This document shows positions 16,009-23,857 of a DNA stretch of 33,890 nucleotides, in pieces. Below the pieces are notes generated by a model. The model worked only from the letters and a program-made list of their open reading frames with translations. It was not told where the DNA came from and made no database searches. The stretch comes from Opitutaceae bacterium. Lineage in GTDB: Bacteria; Verrucomicrobiota; Verrucomicrobiia; Opitutales; Opitutaceae. Every line of letters begins with the position of its first letter. Within the stretch, counting starts at the first letter, position 1. The stretch is taken from the NCBI GenBank assembly GCA_005792355.1, contig SXSC01000349.1:1-33890 (forward strand), read 5' to 3'. The position numbers and the translations under genes are program-made.

Positions 16009-19000
16009 CTACGGCGCGTCACTGAGGCGCGCGCCGATGGTCGCGAGTTCGAACAGGCGATCCTCCGGCTGCCCCGCGGCCCAACACATCCCGCGGAAGG
16101 CCAGCAGACGGAAGACGGGGTCATCGAAGGTCCAGTTGTAGTGCCCGGGCAGCGCGACCAGCACTCGCCCGTGGCCGACCGTGCGCGTCCACAACTGCGG
16201 GCGCAGCGCGCCGTCTTCCTCCGCACTGGCGAGCAGGTGCACGTCGGCCGGATCGCCGACGAGGTTCCAGTAGGTTTCGTCGATGAGCGTCTCCCGCGTG
16301 AAGGTTCTCGGCGCGAAGCCCCGCGCCAGCGGATGGTCGTGAAACACGAGATCCACCGGGCCGTGCCGGTATTTCGTCAGTTTGGAATTGCTGGCGAGCC
16401 CGAGGCGCCGGGCAAAGTCGGCGGCGCTGGCCCGGGCCTCCAGCGCCCAGTGGAAATACACCGCGCCACCACCCCGCGCGAGGTACGCGTCGAGCTCGCG
16501 GCCGCGCTCTTCGTTCCAGCCGGGGTTGTTGTTGAAAAAACAAATCACCTGCGCGCGCGCGAACTGCTCCGGACTCGGCCAGATGTGCGCGGTGTCCACC
16601 TCCACGCCCTCCGCGAGCGCGAGCAGCTTGCTCCACCGGCGACGCCATTGCGGGTAGTCGTGCTCACCCTTGCCGTGGTCCTTGGGCCCGTCGCAGAGGA
16701 GTACGTTGAACGTGGTCGGCGACGCCACCGGCCCACGCGGGCCGACCGGGGCGCTCCCCGTGATCGCCTTTAGCACCGACTCGTATTCGCCGCGCAGTCG
16801 CGGCGGAGGTGGCAGCGTTTTACCCTCGATCGGCGCGGGCTCGAGGGGGTTGGTGAGGAGGAAAGTCATCAGATCACGGACCTGCATGGGCGTCAGCGCG
16901 GCGAGCAGCCCCTCCGGCATCAGCGAACGCAGCGCAACGCGAGTGTGGCGAACGCCGCCCCGCGGTATGACGCGCACGTTGCCCGCCGCATCAGCGACGC
17001 GGATCTCGGTGGCCGTCTCGCCGACCAGACCGCCCGTGAGCGGCCCTCCGTCCGCCAGCTCAATCGTGAACGCCGGAAAGTCCGGGTTGATTGTCGCGCT
17101 CGGTTCCATGATGTCGCGCAGCACGCTGGCGTGATCACGCTGCACCAGTTGCGAAAGATCGGGCCCCACCGCTCCGCCTTCACCGCGCACCCGGTGGCAA
17201 CGCGAGCACAGCAACTGGTCGCTGAAAAACAATTGCCGGCCGCGCAACCAGTGTCCGCCGGCGATTTCCGGGATGATCCGCTCGACGCCCGTCGCCACCG
17301 GCGAGGCGTCCCGCTCCGTCCAGGGCAGCTTGAACCGGTGCAGCGGAAGCGGGCGCGGGAGGTCGGGCTGCGCCGGCCGGGTCCAGGTGGCGGGAGACGC
17401 CGCGATTCTTCCGGCGCCAGTTTCGATGGTGGCGGTAACCCGGGTCCAGTGATCATCCACCATCGCACCAAAGGTCGTGGCCAGCGGGCGCAGTGTCAGG
17501 GGCGGCGAACCGGCGAGCCGTACGGTGAGTTCTTCGCGGACGGGCAGGTAGTCGAGTTTCGCTCCGGGCTGCACCGCCGGCTGCAGCAGCGAGTTGACGT
17601 CAAGCTGCGCCCGCCAGGTGAGCCGGCCCGGTTGCGCGACGAGTTCCCACAGCCGTTCGTGGTCGGCGCTGCCGGCGGTGAACACCCGCGCGACCGCGAG
17701 ATCGGGATGCGGCAGCCAGCCCTGCCACGCCTCCTGACCCGCCGCGGAAACCCATTTTGCCTCGAGGCCGTGGTTTTCGAGATGGAGTTCGAGGTCATCG
17801 TAGGTGCCGCGCGCGACGGCGTGATCGCCGGCCGTCGGCGCGGCCGAAGCGGATACACGGGGCAGCCGCACCGCATGACTGAGCGCGACCCGACGCGGCG
17901 CGGTCTGGAGGACCAGCGTCCGGCGGTCGGCCGTGAGGCCGGCGGACTGCACCGGCACGTCAAAACGCGGGACCGTGAGCTGATCCCGCACGACCTGGTA
18001 ACCCGGCCGCAGCCGCTCGAAGCGGTCGCCTGGCATGACGTGTTTTCCGACGGTGACCGCGCTGCGTTTCGCGAGCTCACGCAGCGCCGTTGCTTCGAGC
18101 GGACGGTCGAAGGCGACCCGGATCTCCGTCGGGCTCGCGCTCCACGCGAGCACCGGTTGCGGCGCGGAGGCATCCGTGTACCGGATCAGAAAAAGTTTGC
18201 CGGGGCCGTTGGGCCCCGTGCCCCAATCGGGGTTTCCCGTGTGGCAGGCAACCAGCAGATCCCCGCGCGGCGTGACGCACGCATCGACCGTAAGAAAATT
18301 GAGGCAGGCGATCAGATGATTTTGTGCGACGTAGCCCGCGGCGGTCTTGACGAGCTGGGTGCGGTAGATCTTTCCGCGCGATTCCCCCGTGACCAGCGCG
18401 TCGCCCGCCCACGCCGCCGGGCCGAAGGTGGGGCCGCCGTTGACGGACTCGTTGAAATTCAACCCACAGGTGCTCTGGTGCTGCGGGCCGTAGTCAAAGG
18501 TGCTCGGCTCGTCGAAGACGCCCGGCAGGTGCACCGGATGACGCGGCGGGAAGCCGTAGTGCCGCCCCGGCTGGAGGTGCAGCAACTCGTCGAACGGGTT
18601 GCCGTTCGGCATCCACGTGGCGCCTTCCTGCTCGGAACCGAAGAGATCGCCATGGCGATTGAACGCGAGCGCCACCGGAAAACGCACGCCGGTGCAGACG
18701 ATCTCCCGGTGCGAAAAATCCGGCGAGACCTTGAGCACCGTGCCGCGTTCGGTCCCCAGATTGTACTGTGATTTCCCCTGCGCATCGAGCAGGTACGCCT
18801 TGTTGTAGCTCTCGACGCCGAGGGCGAAGTAGATGTTGCCGTCGCGGTCGAGCGCACAACCGATCGCATCGACATTCGGCGCGATTTCCTGCCAGCCCGT
18901 GGCGACGACAATTTCCTCGTCCGCCCGGTCGTCGCCGTTCTGGTCAACGATGAGCGAAAGTTTGCCCTTCGACGGGACGAACACGCCCTCCCCGCGCGCG

Positions 19001-19395
19001 TAGCCGGGCGGCGTGAGGGCGAGCCCGATCGGTCCGCGCAGTTTTGTCGAGCCATCCCAGAAGAGTTTGGCGCGATCCGGCGCGCCGTCGGCGTCCGTGT
19101 CGGCGAGCAGCCAGATCTTCCCGTTGTAGCCGACCGCGTAGCATTTCCCGTCGGCGCGGTACTTGATCGACGTGAGGTTGGTCAGCTCCAGCGGCAGTTC
19201 GCGCACGGTGAAGCCAGGCACGAGCAACTGCACCGCCGGCGGATCTGACACGACAAAATCCGCCCGCGGCACCGGTGGAACCGGCGCCTTTTTCGCCGGA
19301 GGCGCCGCGCCGGAAGTGCCGACCGGCGCCTGAGCGTGCAGCCACGCCACGGCCATCGCAAACACAGCGCAGAGAATCAGGCGGGGCAACCTCAT
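16009..19395 (-). CDS. Propeller/heme/ThuA membrane-associated dehydrogenase (PVC type)
   Basis: Large exported protein of 1128 aa. ATG 19395 opens a signal peptide (MRLPRLILCAVFAMAVAWLHAQA); an in-frame start at 19527 precedes it by 44 implausible residues. Residues about 60-400 form a propeller of the putative membrane-bound dehydrogenase family (SIKYRADGKCYAVGYNGKIW, DTDADGAPDRAKLFWDG, GVFVPSKGKL, GRHYGFPPRHPVHLPG). A linker domain follows. The heme part comes next: CSRCH near residue 729, GPDLSQLV, IMEPSATINPDF and SLMPEGLLAALTPMQVRDLM. Residues about 897-1128 are a ThuA/class I amidotransferase-like fold (VLLCDGPKDHGKGEHDYPQW, GGGAVYFHWALEA, VALPGHYNW). The family is expanded in Planctomycetes and Verrucomicrobia and is presumed to oxidise sugars or polyols with electrons leaving through the heme; no substrate is established. 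It is divergent from the metallohydrolase gene. Confidence 0.9.
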   Translation of the reverse strand: MRLPRLILCAVFAMAVAWLHAQAPVGTSGAAPPAKKAPVPPVPRADFVVSDPPAVQLLVPGFTVRELPLELTNLTSIKYRADGKCYAVGYNGKIWLLADTDADGAPDRAKLFWDGSTKLRGPIGLALTPPGYARGEGVFVPSKGKLSLIVDQNGDDRADEEIVVATGWQEIAPNVDAIGCALDRDGNIYFALGVESYNKAYLLDAQGKSQYNLGTERGTVLKVSPDFSHREIVCTGVRFPVALAFNRHGDLFGSEQEGATWMPNGNPFDELLHLQPGRHYGFPPRHPVHLPGVFDEPSTFDYGPQHQSTCGLNFNESVNGGPTFGPAAWAGDALVTGESRGKIYRTQLVKTAAGYVAQNHLIACLNFLTVDACVTPRGDLLVACHTGNPDWGTGPNGPGKLFLIRYTDASAPQPVLAWSASPTEIRVAFDRPLEATALRELAKRSAVTVGKHVMPGDRFERLRPGYQVVRDQLTVPRFDVPVQSAGLTADRRTLVLQTAPRRVALSHAVRLPRVSASAAPTAGDHAVARGTYDDLELHLENHGLEAKWVSAAGQEAWQGWLPHPDLAVARVFTAGSADHERLWELVAQPGRLTWRAQLDVNSLLQPAVQPGAKLDYLPVREELTVRLAGSPPLTLRPLATTFGAMVDDHWTRVTATIETGAGRIAASPATWTRPAQPDLPRPLPLHRFKLPWTERDASPVATGVERIIPEIAGGHWLRGRQLFFSDQLLCSRCHRVRGEGGAVGPDLSQLVQRDHASVLRDIMEPSATINPDFPAFTIELADGGPLTGGLVGETATEIRVADAAGNVRVIPRGGVRHTRVALRSLMPEGLLAALTPMQVRDLMTFLLTNPLEPAPIEGKTLPPPPRLRGEYESVLKAITGSAPVGPRGPVASPTTFNVLLCDGPKDHGKGEHDYPQWRRRWSKLLALAEGVEVDTAHIWPSPEQFARAQVICFFNNNPGWNEERGRELDAYLARGGGAVYFHWALEARASAADFARRLGLASNSKLTKYRHGPVDLVFHDHPLARGFAPRTFTRETLIDETYWNLVGDPADVHLLASAEEDGALRPQLWTRTVGHGRVLVALPGHYNWTFDDPVFRLLAFRGMCWAAGQPEDRLFELATIGARLSDAP

Positions 19396-19595
19396 GCCGC
19401 GAATGCAACCGCCACCGGGTCGGACGACGAGAAGTAAAATCACCCCTCGCGCGCGGACGCCGCTCCCGCCCCGGATTCCGCTCGCCACGTTCCGTGCGCA
19501 CCGCACACCTTGATTCGCTCTCCGCACCCCCGCTCGCCGTGAGCCCCGGCCTCATCGTCCGGTCGGCGACCCCAACCCCATCAGATCCGTCCTCC

Positions 19596-21923
19596 ATGAA
19601 AACCCACCCCGCCGTCGCCGCTCTCGCCTCACTCCTTCTGCCCGTGTTGCTCCGTGCCGCCGCGCCCGCCGCGCCCGTGATCGAAAACGTCGCCTGGCAG
19701 CCGCTCGCGGCGCAGGTCAAACGCGTGCTCGAAGCGATGGACTACCAGGGTGCGCCGTTGCCCGAGAATGAACGCCGTGCCCTGGAAAAAATTTCCGGCA
19801 TCGAACCCGACGCCGTCAGGCGCCTGCAAGCCATCCTCGACCCGCACTGTCTCTTTGTCGTGCACATCAATCCGGAGATGCGCGTGAAGGTCGCCGCGGG
19901 CCCCGCGAAGCCCGAACTCGCCGAACAGGGCTGGCGGCAGTTCCTCGTCAAGGTGCACAACGAGGCCGGCGCCACCGCCGCGCTGCGGGCCACCAGCCCG
20001 AACGCCCAGCGCCTCTTCAACTCTCCCGCCGGCGACGTGCCGAACCGCTGGCTGGAGTTGCAAATGGCCGATGCGCAGCCGCTCCAACCGAACCTCGGCG
20101 GACTGGAGGTCGAGTACCGCATCATCCAGCTCCACAGCCGCGACGCGGGCCGGCGCGAGGCGAAATTCTCCTTCGACGTCGGCCAGGGCACGCAGGACAT
20201 CGGCTTCCGCAACGAGGTGGATCTGCTGTTCCGCTGCGAACCGGCGCACGAGATCACCCTCGGCGTGCGCGACGAAAACGACCTGCCAACCACCGCGGCG
20301 TTCGTCATCCGTGATCAACAGAAACGCGTTTATCCCTCGCCGGCGAAACGCCTCGCGCCCGACTTCGCGTTTCACCCGCAGGTTTATCGCGCCAACGGCG
20401 AGAAGATCAAACTCCCCCCGGGCACCTACACGGTGGCGTTTCAACGCGGGCCCGAGTCCCTCCCGCAGCAACGCACCCTGAAGGTCGACGCCCAGACCAC
20501 CTGGTGGAGTTTCAAGGTGGAGCGGTGGATCGACCCCGCGAAACTCGGCTGGATCTCCGGCGACCACCACATCCATGCCGCCGGCTGCGCCCATTACACC
20601 AATCCCACCGAAGGCGTGCTCGCGCCCGACATGATGCGGCATTGTCTGGGCGAAGACCTGAAGGTCGGCTCCAATCTCACCTGGGGCCCGTGCTTCGATT
20701 TCCAAAAGCAATTTTTCACCGGCCAGGACGACAAGGTCTCGGTCTTCCCGCACATCCTGCGGTACGACATCGAGGTCAGTGGCTTTGGCTCGCACCAGAG
20801 CGGCCACCTCTGCCTCCTCCGCCTGAAAGACCAGATGTACCCCGGCGGCGACTCGAGCAAGCATTGGCCCACGCTCGGCCTCAACACCCTGCGCTGGGCA
20901 AAAAAGCAGGGCGCCGTGGTCGGCCCCGCGCACTCCGGCTGGGGCCTGCAACCCGTCGCCCCCGGCAATCGCGACAACGCCAACAGCAAGAATTCCGGCG
21001 AGGTGAAACTTGCCGTCGAAACGCTGCCGAACTACGTCATCCCGCCGTTCAACGGCATCGGCGCGAACGAATATATCGTCGACGTCACGCACCTCGTTCC
21101 CGGCCCCGACGGCAAGCTCGTACCCGCCGTGGACTTCATCTCGACCGTGGACACGCCGTATCTTTGGGAACTCAACATTTGGTACCACACGCTCAACGTC
21201 GGCTTCCGCACGCGCATCAGTGGCGAAACCGATTTCCCGTGCATCTACGGCGAGCGGGTCGGCCTCGGCCGCAGCTATGTGAAACTTCCTCCCAAGTGGA
21301 CCTATGAAGAATGGTGCGAGGGAATTCGCGCGGGGCGGAATTACGTCGGCGATGGCAAGAGCCACTTGATGGAATTTACGGCGAGCCAGGGCTCACGCGC
21401 GGTCGCAATGGGCGAGAATGGCAGCGAACTGAAACTCGCCCAGCCGGGGAACATCCGGGCCACGGCCCGCGTCGCGGGCCGGCTGAACGTCGAGCCGTCA
21501 CCCGAAATCAAGCGCCGCCCGCAAAGTGCCAAGCCCTATTGGGACATCGAACGCGCACGCGTCGGGGACACGCGCGAAGTCACGGTGGAACTCCTCGTGA
21601 ACGGTTATCCGGTCGCGCAGAAAAACATCGTCGCGGATGGCAGCATCCAGGATGTCGCGTTCGACACCAAGATCGAGCGCAGCAGTTGGGTCGCGCTGCG
21701 CATCTTGCCCTCGTCCCACACGAACCCGATTTTCGTCGTGGTTGGCGACAAACCAATCCGCGCCTCACGTCGCAGCGCCGAGTGGTGCCTCGCGAGTGTC
21801 GACCAGTGCTGGTCGCAAAAAGAACGCTTTATCAACGCGGCGGAGATGACGGACGCGAAAGACGCCTACGCCCACGCGCGCGACGTCTACCGCAAGCTCA
21901 TCGCGGAATCGAACGTTGAGTGA
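19596..21923 (+). CDS. CehA/McbA-type metallohydrolase, exported
   Basis: Protein of 775 aa. ATG 19596 was chosen because it opens a signal peptide (MKTHPAVAALASLLLPVLLRAAAPAAP); open frame upstream to 19275 runs into the divergent gene's 5' region and is rejected. The central region resembles the PHP-like metallohydrolases that include carbaryl hydrolase CehA. The metal-binding start is WISGDHHIHAAGC (His324, His325, His327), with further candidate ligands in GSHQSGHLCLL and VVGPAHSGWG. The N-terminal ~300 residues look like beta-sandwich or adaptor domains (PPGTYTVAFQRGPESLPQQR). The C-terminal part (YVKLPPKWTYEEWCEGIRAG, NYVGDGKSHLMEF) is typical of this exported family. Family chemistry is hydrolysis of phosphate, carbamate or similar esters; the substrate here is unknown. 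It shares a 200-bp divergent promoter region with the large dehydrogenase. Confidence 0.82.
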   Translation: MKTHPAVAALASLLLPVLLRAAAPAAPVIENVAWQPLAAQVKRVLEAMDYQGAPLPENERRALEKISGIEPDAVRRLQAILDPHCLFVVHINPEMRVKVAAGPAKPELAEQGWRQFLVKVHNEAGATAALRATSPNAQRLFNSPAGDVPNRWLELQMADAQPLQPNLGGLEVEYRIIQLHSRDAGRREAKFSFDVGQGTQDIGFRNEVDLLFRCEPAHEITLGVRDENDLPTTAAFVIRDQQKRVYPSPAKRLAPDFAFHPQVYRANGEKIKLPPGTYTVAFQRGPESLPQQRTLKVDAQTTWWSFKVERWIDPAKLGWISGDHHIHAAGCAHYTNPTEGVLAPDMMRHCLGEDLKVGSNLTWGPCFDFQKQFFTGQDDKVSVFPHILRYDIEVSGFGSHQSGHLCLLRLKDQMYPGGDSSKHWPTLGLNTLRWAKKQGAVVGPAHSGWGLQPVAPGNRDNANSKNSGEVKLAVETLPNYVIPPFNGIGANEYIVDVTHLVPGPDGKLVPAVDFISTVDTPYLWELNIWYHTLNVGFRTRISGETDFPCIYGERVGLGRSYVKLPPKWTYEEWCEGIRAGRNYVGDGKSHLMEFTASQGSRAVAMGENGSELKLAQPGNIRATARVAGRLNVEPSPEIKRRPQSAKPYWDIERARVGDTREVTVELLVNGYPVAQKNIVADGSIQDVAFDTKIERSSWVALRILPSSHTNPIFVVVGDKPIRASRRSAEWCLASVDQCWSQKERFINAAEMTDAKDAYAHARDVYRKLIAESNVE

Positions 21924-21950
21924 GTCGCCGAGGGACAATCAAAGAAGCCG

Positions 21951-22124
21951 GTCAGAATCATCGCGCGATGGAGGCGGGGTGATCGATCTCGGCACCGTGA
22001 CCGGTCCGCGCACACCGCGGTTGCGATCACGGAGCCTTGCGTGACCATCGCGGGCCAGACCGCGCCCATCCGTGGCAGCACCGCCAACTTCTTGAAGAAA
22101 TGTCGCATCCATCCCCACTCCTGA
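21951..22124 (+). pseudogene. Frameshifted pectate-lyase-like relic
   Basis: Three pieces in two plus-strand frames line up with the start of right-handed beta-helix pectate lyases, whose usual order is RIIVFDVxGVIDLG ... ITEPxVTIAGQTAP. Frame 3 gives VRIIA (21951-21965), frame 1 gives GGVIDLGTVTG (21970-22002), and frame 3 again gives AVAITEPCVTIAGQTAP (22020-22070), ending at TGA 22122. The order and spacing fit a small number of indels. No downstream catalytic part was recognised before the next gene. This is a pattern match by eye, so it is moderate evidence only. Confidence 0.45.
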
Positions 22125-22223
22125 CGCCCCTCGCAACCGGCCACGTCCACCTTGCGTCCGTGGGTATTTTGCCATGGTGTTGGCGCGGAAGAAATCGCCC
22201 CTGAGCCTCGCCGATCCAACTCC

Positions 22224-22775
22224 ATGACCACCCGCGACCTCATCCAGCTGGCCGGCCAGCACCCGGTGGGACTGCTCCTCGCCTTCGTCGCGCCGCCGGT
22301 GCTCGCATGGCTGGCGGGCCGAGGGCACGGTAACGAGCAGGGCAAACACGCGCCGTGGAAATATCTTTACGCTTTGCTCGTTTATCTGGTGTGCGTGCCG
22401 GGGATGTTTGCCGCGGTGATCACGGCCTACACCCTCTTTTTCAGCGGCGAAAGCCTGCTCGACGCCAATCTGCTCGTTTACTTTCTTCCGCTTGCCTCGA
22501 TGGTCGCCACCCTGGTGCTAATTCGGAAAAATGTTTCCTTCGACGACGTACCCGGCTTCGACCGTCTCACCGGGCTGATGGTGATGGTCGGAGGCAGCTT
22601 CGTCATCGCGCTGGTGATTCAAAAAACCAGGATCTTCGTCTTTTTCGGTGGCTCGATTGAAAAACTGTTCCTCCTCGCAGCGGGAGTTTTCGCCCTGCTC
22701 AAATGGGGCACCTATATGCTCTTTCGCCGGGCGGCGGAACCAAAGCGGGAGCCGCCGAAATTTCCAGGTGGGTGA
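22224..22775 (+). CDS. Multi-pass membrane protein of unknown function
   Basis: Protein of 183 aa from the ATG at 22224; an upstream in-frame ATG at 22152 would add a non-hydrophobic stretch that overlaps the relic region. The sequence is strongly hydrophobic, with four to five likely membrane helices: VGLLLAFVAPPVLAWLAG, LYALLVYLVCVPGMFAAVITAYTLFF, LLVYFLPLASMVATLVLI, LTGLMVMVGGSFVIALVI and LFLLAAGVFALLKWGTYMLF. A short soluble loop (RKNVSFDDVPGFDRL) and a basic, proline-containing tail (RRAAEPKREPPKFPGG) are visible. I do not recognise a named family. The K-YLYALLVYLVCVPG motif looks like a conserved signature rather than random hydrophobicity. It stands alone on the plus strand, with non-coding DNA on both sides. 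Confidence 0.75.
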   Translation: MTTRDLIQLAGQHPVGLLLAFVAPPVLAWLAGRGHGNEQGKHAPWKYLYALLVYLVCVPGMFAAVITAYTLFFSGESLLDANLLVYFLPLASMVATLVLIRKNVSFDDVPGFDRLTGLMVMVGGSFVIALVIQKTRIFVFFGGSIEKLFLLAAGVFALLKWGTYMLFRRAAEPKREPPKFPGG

Positions 22776-22889
22776 GGACGCAGCGAACAATCGCAGTTTT
22801 CATGAGTGGGTGTATTCGGGGTTTGCACGGCAGTGGTCGGTGCGGGACGAGGGCCAGGTTCAGTTTGCCCATGGAGCACCGGAAGGTGG

Positions 22890-22911
22890 AGCCCGATGTC
22901 CCCATCGGGCT
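22890..22911. repeat. Short dispersed hairpin, copy 2
   Basis: Arms AGCCCGATG and CATCGGGCT pair perfectly around a TCCC loop. Relative to the copy at 7726-7747, the second pair of the stem is G-C instead of A-T, a compensatory change. GGTGGA precedes the hairpin stem in both copies. Confidence 0.8.
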
Positions 22912-23056
22912 TTGCCAGGACGCATCTCACTTTCTAAACTGCGACTGGAGACTGGAGGAGCGGCTTTCGCCCGAAGACTTCGCAACGCGGCCTGCGACCG
23001 CAACCAAAGGAGGGGCGGTTGCCCAAGCGCCCGGGTACGATCTGCCGACGGTTCTA

Positions 23057-23076
23057 CGGCGGTTGGTCAACCGCCG
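23057..23076. repeat. Short GC hairpin
   Basis: Perfect 8-bp arms CGGCGGTT and AACCGCCG around a GGTC loop. No function assigned. Confidence 0.6.
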
Positions 23077-23216
23077 CTCCCACGGGGGACGCTCGAAATC
23101 GTCCCAAAAGTGATCGAATCGGATCGATCGCAGCACCCGCAGACGTGTGAAATCTTCGCCCTGTCGGGCCGGCTTCGTCGGGGCTAACCGCGCGGGCAGA
23201 TTCAAGCCGCTGGAAG

Positions 23217-23239
23217 TTTGTCACGTAATACGTGACAAA
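23217..23239. repeat. 23-bp palindrome with TAATA centre, diverged arms
   Basis: Perfect 9-bp arms TTTGTCACG and CGTGACAAA around TAATA. It shares the central ACGTAATACGT with the palindromes at 4284 and 4416, while the rest of both arms has changed in a complementary way. It lies about 220 bases downstream of the truncated kinase stop. Confidence 0.88.
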
Positions 23240-23347
23240 GGTGGCGAAGCGATTTTGGGATGTTTCTGCGGGCGCGGCCGGCGTTTGATGGCATTCGTGC
23301 GGCGCCCAGCGCTATTTCACCGGGCCGAGGAAGCGGTAGAGCACGTT

Positions 23348-23458
23348 TCAATATTTCCACACCCACGCCGCCCAGCCGATCACGATCGCGAAACCCAAGA
23401 GAATCAACCCGTATCCTGCCAGCGGGGGAAGGGCAGTTTTGGCCGCCCGCTCGGCTGC
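23348..23458 (-). pseudogene. C-terminal relic of a membrane protein
   Basis: Directly after the TAG of the truncated kinase and in the same frame, the minus strand reads AAERAAKTALPPLAG, then YGLILLGFAIVIGWAAWVWK and Y, ending in TGA at 23348-23350. The hydrophobic run of about 20 residues with trailing aromatics looks like the last membrane helix of a transporter or similar protein. A further short in-frame stretch NVLYRFLGPVK follows to the next stop. No start of its own is evident and the parent family was not identified. Confidence 0.4.
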
Positions 23459-23857
23459 CTACATGGGTGAGTCGAGTTCTGGATCCATGCCGAGCTTGAT
23501 GATTTTCAGCGCGACGCGGCGGCGGACGGGCTCCTCCTGCTCCGCCATGTAGACCACCCCGCAGCCGCCTTCGCCGATCTGCTGGAGGAGCTTGTAGCGG
23601 CCGATGCGGTCGCCGGGTTTTTCCTCCGCCTTCGCCGAGCCTACGGCGGACAGGTCCGGCAGCGGCGCGGCCCGGGTCACCGGCGACGAGGTCATGACGC
23701 TTTCGGGCCCATCGTGCGCGGCGAGCAGCCCGGCGAGGCGCGCGCGCAACGCGGCGTCGGTGCCGCAGGCGCCGTCGAGAAACGCCGCGCGTTCCCGTGG
23801 CGGTCGGCTGAGCGCGTCGGCAAACAATTGTTCGTCCCGGGAAGATTGCGTGCTCAT
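23459..23857 (-). pseudogene. Truncated Ser/Thr protein kinase (fourth array member)
   Basis: A 132-aa remnant from ATG 23857. It keeps the N-terminal helical region (SRDEQLFADALSRPPRERAAFLDGACG ... LLAAHDGPESVM), the REP-like linker DLSAVGSAKA, the glycine-rich loop GEGGCGVVYMAEQ and the ATP-anchoring Lys118 (RRRVALKIIKLGMD). It then breaks. Homology to the neighbours ends near 23484, and nine unrelated residues lead to TAG at 23459-23461. The catalytic loop, membrane segment and WD40 half are all missing, so it cannot be an active kinase. Its start overlaps the preceding stop as ATGA (23854-23857), like the other members. Its N-terminus is more diverged than those of the other copies. A small expressed fragment with a regulatory effect cannot be excluded. 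Confidence 0.85.
23626..23655 (-). repeat. 30-nt REP-like in-frame segment, truncated kinase copy
   Basis: A 30-base segment whose flanks include TCCGCC ... GGCGGA as an inverted repeat. It encodes the linker residues around DLSAVGSAKA. It is identical to the segment at 30606-30635 in the second kinase and absent from the third kinase at the matching site. Confidence 0.75.

Larger units (their letters stand above)
22776..23347. other. Non-coding, hairpin-rich gap
   Basis: No credible gene. It contains the short dispersed hairpin at 22890-22911, a CGGCGGTT/AACCGCCG hairpin at 23057-23076, an imperfect GGGCGGTT/AAGCGCCC hairpin near 23015-23035, and the TAATA-centred palindrome at 23217-23239. 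It separates the plus-strand membrane protein from the end of the leftward kinase array. Confidence 0.65.
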
